This document shows, in pieces, positions 6,734 to 9,009 of a stretch of DNA of 9,009 nucleotides. Position 1 is the first letter of the stretch. Every line of letters starts with the position of its first letter. Source of the DNA: an uncultured Chlamydiae bacterium. Lineage in GTDB: Bacteria; Chlamydiota; Chlamydiia; Chlamydiales; Rhabdochlamydiaceae. The notes below the pieces were generated by a model. That model did not search any database. It had not been told where the DNA came from and saw only the letters and a list, made by a program, of their open reading frames with translations. The DNA lies in the NCBI GenBank assembly GCA_945957075.1, contig CAMFJP010000051.1, positions 1-9,009 of the forward strand. The letters are read 5' to 3'. The translations under genes and the position numbers were made by a program.

Positions 6734-7416
6734 TATTTTTTTGCATCGTAGATACTGACAATTCCTCCCGTAAGGGGGGTGCACGTGACCGATTGAAAGC
6801 CCGCCTGTTTTAAAAGAGCGCAAAAGCTGTCGCCCGATGGAAAGGATTCAATGGTTGTATTGAGATACGAGTAGGCGCTTTTGTGGCCAGATAGCCAGGT
6901 GCCGATTTTTGGAACAATGTTTCGTAAATACCAGAGGTGCAGGGGCAGGAAGGACCTGGAAAATTCAAGGACAAGCAGCGTGCCACCAAGGGTTAGTACC
7001 CGGTGAATTTCGCGAAGTCCTTCCACCGGATCCTCTATATTACGGATGCCAAAAGAGAGTGTTGCGGCATCAAAGGATCCTGCGGCGTAGGGGATGTCGC
7101 AAAGGGAGGCCTTTTCGAGGCGCACTTTATAGTTATAGGGGGTTTGGGCAAGTTTTTTTTGTCCAAGAAGCAACATGTTTTCTGCAAGATCTATACCTAC
7201 AGCAGAGTGGATATTCGAGCGTTTTTTAAGGCAGGCAATAAGTTGATCGCAGGTTCCTGTAGCACAGTCGAGTAGATTTAAATTAGAGGTGTTAGGGAGC
7301 TTTTTTGCAACACGCGCCCTCCAACTATGATGAAGACCAAGAGATAGTACTTGGTTTACCTTATCATAGGTGGGCGCAATGGCATCAAAAAGAGCTGGAG
7401 AATGCTTTTTCTCCAC
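6733..7416 (-). CDS. menG: demethylmenaquinone methyltransferase MenG (UbiE family)
   Basis: MenG/UbiE uses S-adenosylmethionine to C-methylate demethylmenaquinone, the last step to menaquinone; given menF and menD nearby, the menaquinone role is favoured over ubiquinone synthesis. The 227-residue protein has the UbiE opening 'FDAIAPTYDKVNQVLSLGLHHSWR' at about 10-33, the SAM-binding motif I 'LLDCATGTCD' at 48-57, 'VGIDLAENML' at 73-82, the family signature 'LSFGIRNIEDPVEGLREIHRVL' at about 120-141 and 'LVLEFS' at 148-153. The motif I sequence has Cys56 where most relatives have Gly in 'GTGD', which is a mild oddity. It starts with GTG at 7416, with ACGAGG at 7426-7421 upstream, 10 nt after the typA stop, so the two are probably co-transcribed. 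The end is GCA, six A's and TAG, and this TAG coincides with the outer edge of the inverted repeat. Confidence 0.94.
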   Translation of the reverse strand: MEKKHSPALFDAIAPTYDKVNQVLSLGLHHSWRARVAKKLPNTSNLNLLDCATGTCDQLIACLKKRSNIHSAVGIDLAENMLLLGQKKLAQTPYNYKVRLEKASLCDIPYAAGSFDAATLSFGIRNIEDPVEGLREIHRVLTLGGTLLVLEFSRSFLPLHLWYLRNIVPKIGTWLSGHKSAYSYLNTTIESFPSGDSFCALLKQAGFQSVTCTPLTGGIVSIYDAKK

Positions 7417-7420
7417 GGGG

Positions 7421-7426
7421 CCTCGT
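7421..7426 (-). promoter_or_regulatory. ribosome binding site for menG
   Basis: On the minus strand ACGAGG sits immediately after the typA TAA and four bases before a GTG codon. This supports the GTG at 7416 as the menG start and indicates translation from a typA-menG transcript. Confidence 0.55.
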
Positions 7427-8963
7427 TTAAGATTTCACGTTCCGTTTTCTTTCATTTTCTGTGAGAAAGCGTTTTCTAAGACGTATGTGATTTGGGGTGA
7501 CTTCGACCCATTCATCGTCCTGAATAAAATCAATCGCCTGCTCTAGTGTAAATGTGCGCGGAGGCGTCAGGATAATGTTTTCATCGCTACCAGAGGCTCT
7601 GACGTTTGTGAGTTGTTTGCCTTTAGTTACATTTACAATGAGATCATTATCGCGATTGTGTTCGCCAACCACCATGCCTTCATACACTTCATCGCCAGGG
7701 CCAACAAATAGGGTGCCTCGCTCTTGGATGCCAAAGCAGGCATAGCCTGTGACTTTGCCAGAGCCAATGGAGATTAAAGCGCCTTTTTTTCTTCCTGGGA
7801 TGGGGCCTCTAAATGGAGCATAGCTATCAAAGATAGAGGTTAAAATGCCAAGGCCGCGCGTGATGGTCATAAACTCATTGCGGTATCCCATGAGCCCACG
7901 CGTTGGCATCAGAAAGGTAAGGGTTGTGATCCCGTGCTCATTGGTTTCGAGATGGCGCATTTCACCTTTTCTTCTCGACAACTCCTCGATTACAGAACCT
8001 GAAAACTCCTGAGGAACTTCAATATGGACAATTTCCATGGGCTCGCACTGAGCCCCATCTATCGTCTTGAAAATGACCTGGGGTTTGGATAGACTGCACT
8101 CATAGCCTTCGCGGCGCATTGCTTCAATGAGCACAGCTAAATGAAGTTCACCCCTTCCGCAGACGCGGATAGAATCGTCTCTCGATGCAACTTCTTCAAT
8201 TTTCAGCGAAATGTTAGCACGTCTTTCTTGCTCTAGACGCTCGCGAATTTTATTCATGGTCACATGTTTCCCGTCTCTTCCTACAAACGGGCTGCTGTTA
8301 ACCATAATTTCTATAGACAGCGTAGGTTGTGTTAAAGAGATAGGGGGAAGTTGCACAATGTGCCCTGGTGCACAGAGGGTATCTCCAATGGTCACTTCAG
8401 GGATTCCAGCAAGGTTGACCACGTCGCCAACACCTGCTTCTTCCATTTCGACTTTTTTCAGTCCTAAGTATCCCTCTATTCTTACGATGCGGTGTTGAGA
8501 GGTTTTTCCGTCACTGTCAACTTTTATAATCAGATCGCCTTTTTTGATTTGTCCCTCTAAAATTCTACCGCAGGCAAGACGGCCAATAAAGTCGTCGTAA
8601 GATAAAGTTGTTGCTTGCATTAAGAAAGGAAGTTCTAGGCTTCCTGGAGGGGCTGGCACCTTTTGAATAATCAGTTCGAAGAGGGGGCGCATGTCGACTC
8701 GGGGATCTTTGAGGTCTTGGACGGCAAATCCACCAAGGCCTGAAGCGTAGCAAATAGGAAAATCAAGCTGCTCGTCTGTCGCGCCAAGCTCTACAAATAG
8801 ATCGAAGGTAAGGTTGAGCGCACGATCTGGATCTGCATGCGGCCTGTCGATTTTATTAAGTACAACGATAGGACAGAGCCCCATTTTTAATGCCTGGGAA
8901 AGGACAAAACGGGTTTGTGGCATCGGCCCTTCTTGAGCGTCTACAAGAAGTAGAACCCCACCC
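7427..8963 (-). CDS. typA: ribosome-associated GTPase TypA/BipA (5' partial, cut off by adapter sequence)
   Basis: TypA/BipA is a translational GTPase that binds the 70S ribosome and aids 50S assembly and growth under stress. About 511 genomic residues remain of a usual ~605. They begin at 'GGVLLLVDAQEGPMPQTRF', just after the position of the G3 DTPGH motif. The G4 motif 'NKIDRP' and the G5-region 'YASGLGG' are present; G1 (P-loop), G2 and G3 would lie beyond the end. Next come the EF-Tu-like domain II ('GRLACGRILEGQIKKGD'), domain III ('GRGELHLAVLIEAMRREG'), the EF-G-V-like domain ('RGLMGYRNEFMTITRG') and the TypA-specific C-terminal domain ('QLTNVRASGSDENI', 'VEVTPNHIRLRKRFLTENE'). The reading frame continues to an ATG at 8992, but those codons are adapter, so no real start is in the window. 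menG follows after 10 nt. Confidence 0.95.
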
Positions 8964-9009
8964 CTGTCTCTTATACACATCTCCGAGCCCACGAGACGTA
9001 GAGGAATCT
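8964..9009 (+). other. Illumina Nextera adapter read-through (not genomic)
   Basis: CTGTCTCTTATACACATCT at 8964-8982 is the 19-bp Tn5 mosaic end used in Nextera libraries. It is followed by CCGAGCCCACGAGAC at 8983-8997, the i7-side adapter, then GTAGAGGA at 8998-9005, which matches a standard i7 index as I recall it (N712), then ATCT, the start of the constant P7 segment. The order and lengths match an adapter read-through exactly, so the contig end is an untrimmed read. The exact boundary may be off by a base or so because genomic C's precede the mosaic end. Confidence 0.98.

Noticed and set aside
6736..6742. A7 run at the end of menG followed by a strong hairpin, considered as a -1 frameshift signal
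   Set aside because: Slippage would add only about 20 residues without resemblance to MenG relatives and would not enter the menF frame; the run is explained by GCA plus two Lys codons and part of the ancestral-junction argument.
6574..6813. Plus-strand open frame across the menG-menF gap, whose product contains AALNPNF and KFGFKAA
   Set aside because: The same words appear when the minus strand is read through the palindrome, so the apparent coding signal is a by-product of the inverted repeat. There is no ribosome binding site, and it runs antisense into menG and menF.
8964..8992. ATG at 8992 as the typA start
   Set aside because: It lies in the Nextera adapter; residues MGSEMCIRDR are adapter-encoded and TypA's real N-terminal ~90 residues are missing.

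Overview
This window most likely comes from a Chlamydiota bacterium outside the Chlamydiaceae (an environmental, Parachlamydia/Waddlia/Simkania-like lineage). The main basis is the TrhO protein: its 'SDTYYNCANMDCN' cysteine-rich tail and overall wording match what I recall of chlamydial UPF0176 proteins. Small lipoproteins and bacterial SNF2 helicases of this style also fit. The men genes for the o-succinylbenzoate menaquinone route would argue against Chlamydiaceae themselves. The taxonomic call is an inference; no rRNA or marker gene is present.

Layout, left to right. (1) The window opens inside a plus-strand membrane protein gene whose last transmembrane helix ends at 120. It runs tail-to-tail into, and overlaps by 86 bp, a minus-strand small lipoprotein gene (35-439). 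(2) A 65-bp divergent promoter region separates that lipoprotein from a plus-strand pair, trhO (505-1434) and a SNF2-family helicase (1431-3920), joined by an ATGA overlap. (3) A 47-bp convergent junction with an inverted repeat follows. (4) The rest is a minus-strand run transcribed typA -> menG -> menF -> menD. Spacings are 10 nt (typA/menG) and 10 nt (menF/menD), but about 160 nt between menG and menF.

The menG-menF gap holds the most unusual structure in the window: an imperfect inverted repeat of about 172 bp (6562-6733) with a 32-position, almost perfect core hairpin. It looks like a MITE-type insertion or palindromic repeat. Both candidate start codons of menF lie inside it. Removing 162 bp (a 160-bp element plus one TA duplication) on paper rejoins menF in frame to an ATG that overlaps the 3' end of menG. 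This suggests that the element broke an older translational coupling and now supplies the start and leader of menF.

MenF (chorismate to isochorismate), MenD (SEPHCHC synthesis) and MenG (final methylation) cover the first two steps and the last step of menaquinone synthesis; menH, menC, menE, menB and menA are not in the window. TypA is a ribosome-binding GTPase.

The right end is not genomic. From 8964 to 9009 the sequence is Illumina Nextera read-through: the 19-bp mosaic end, the i7-side adapter, the 8-base index GTAGAGGA and the first bases of the P7 tail. It truncates typA and adds the false N-terminus 'MGSEMCIRDR' to its reading frame.
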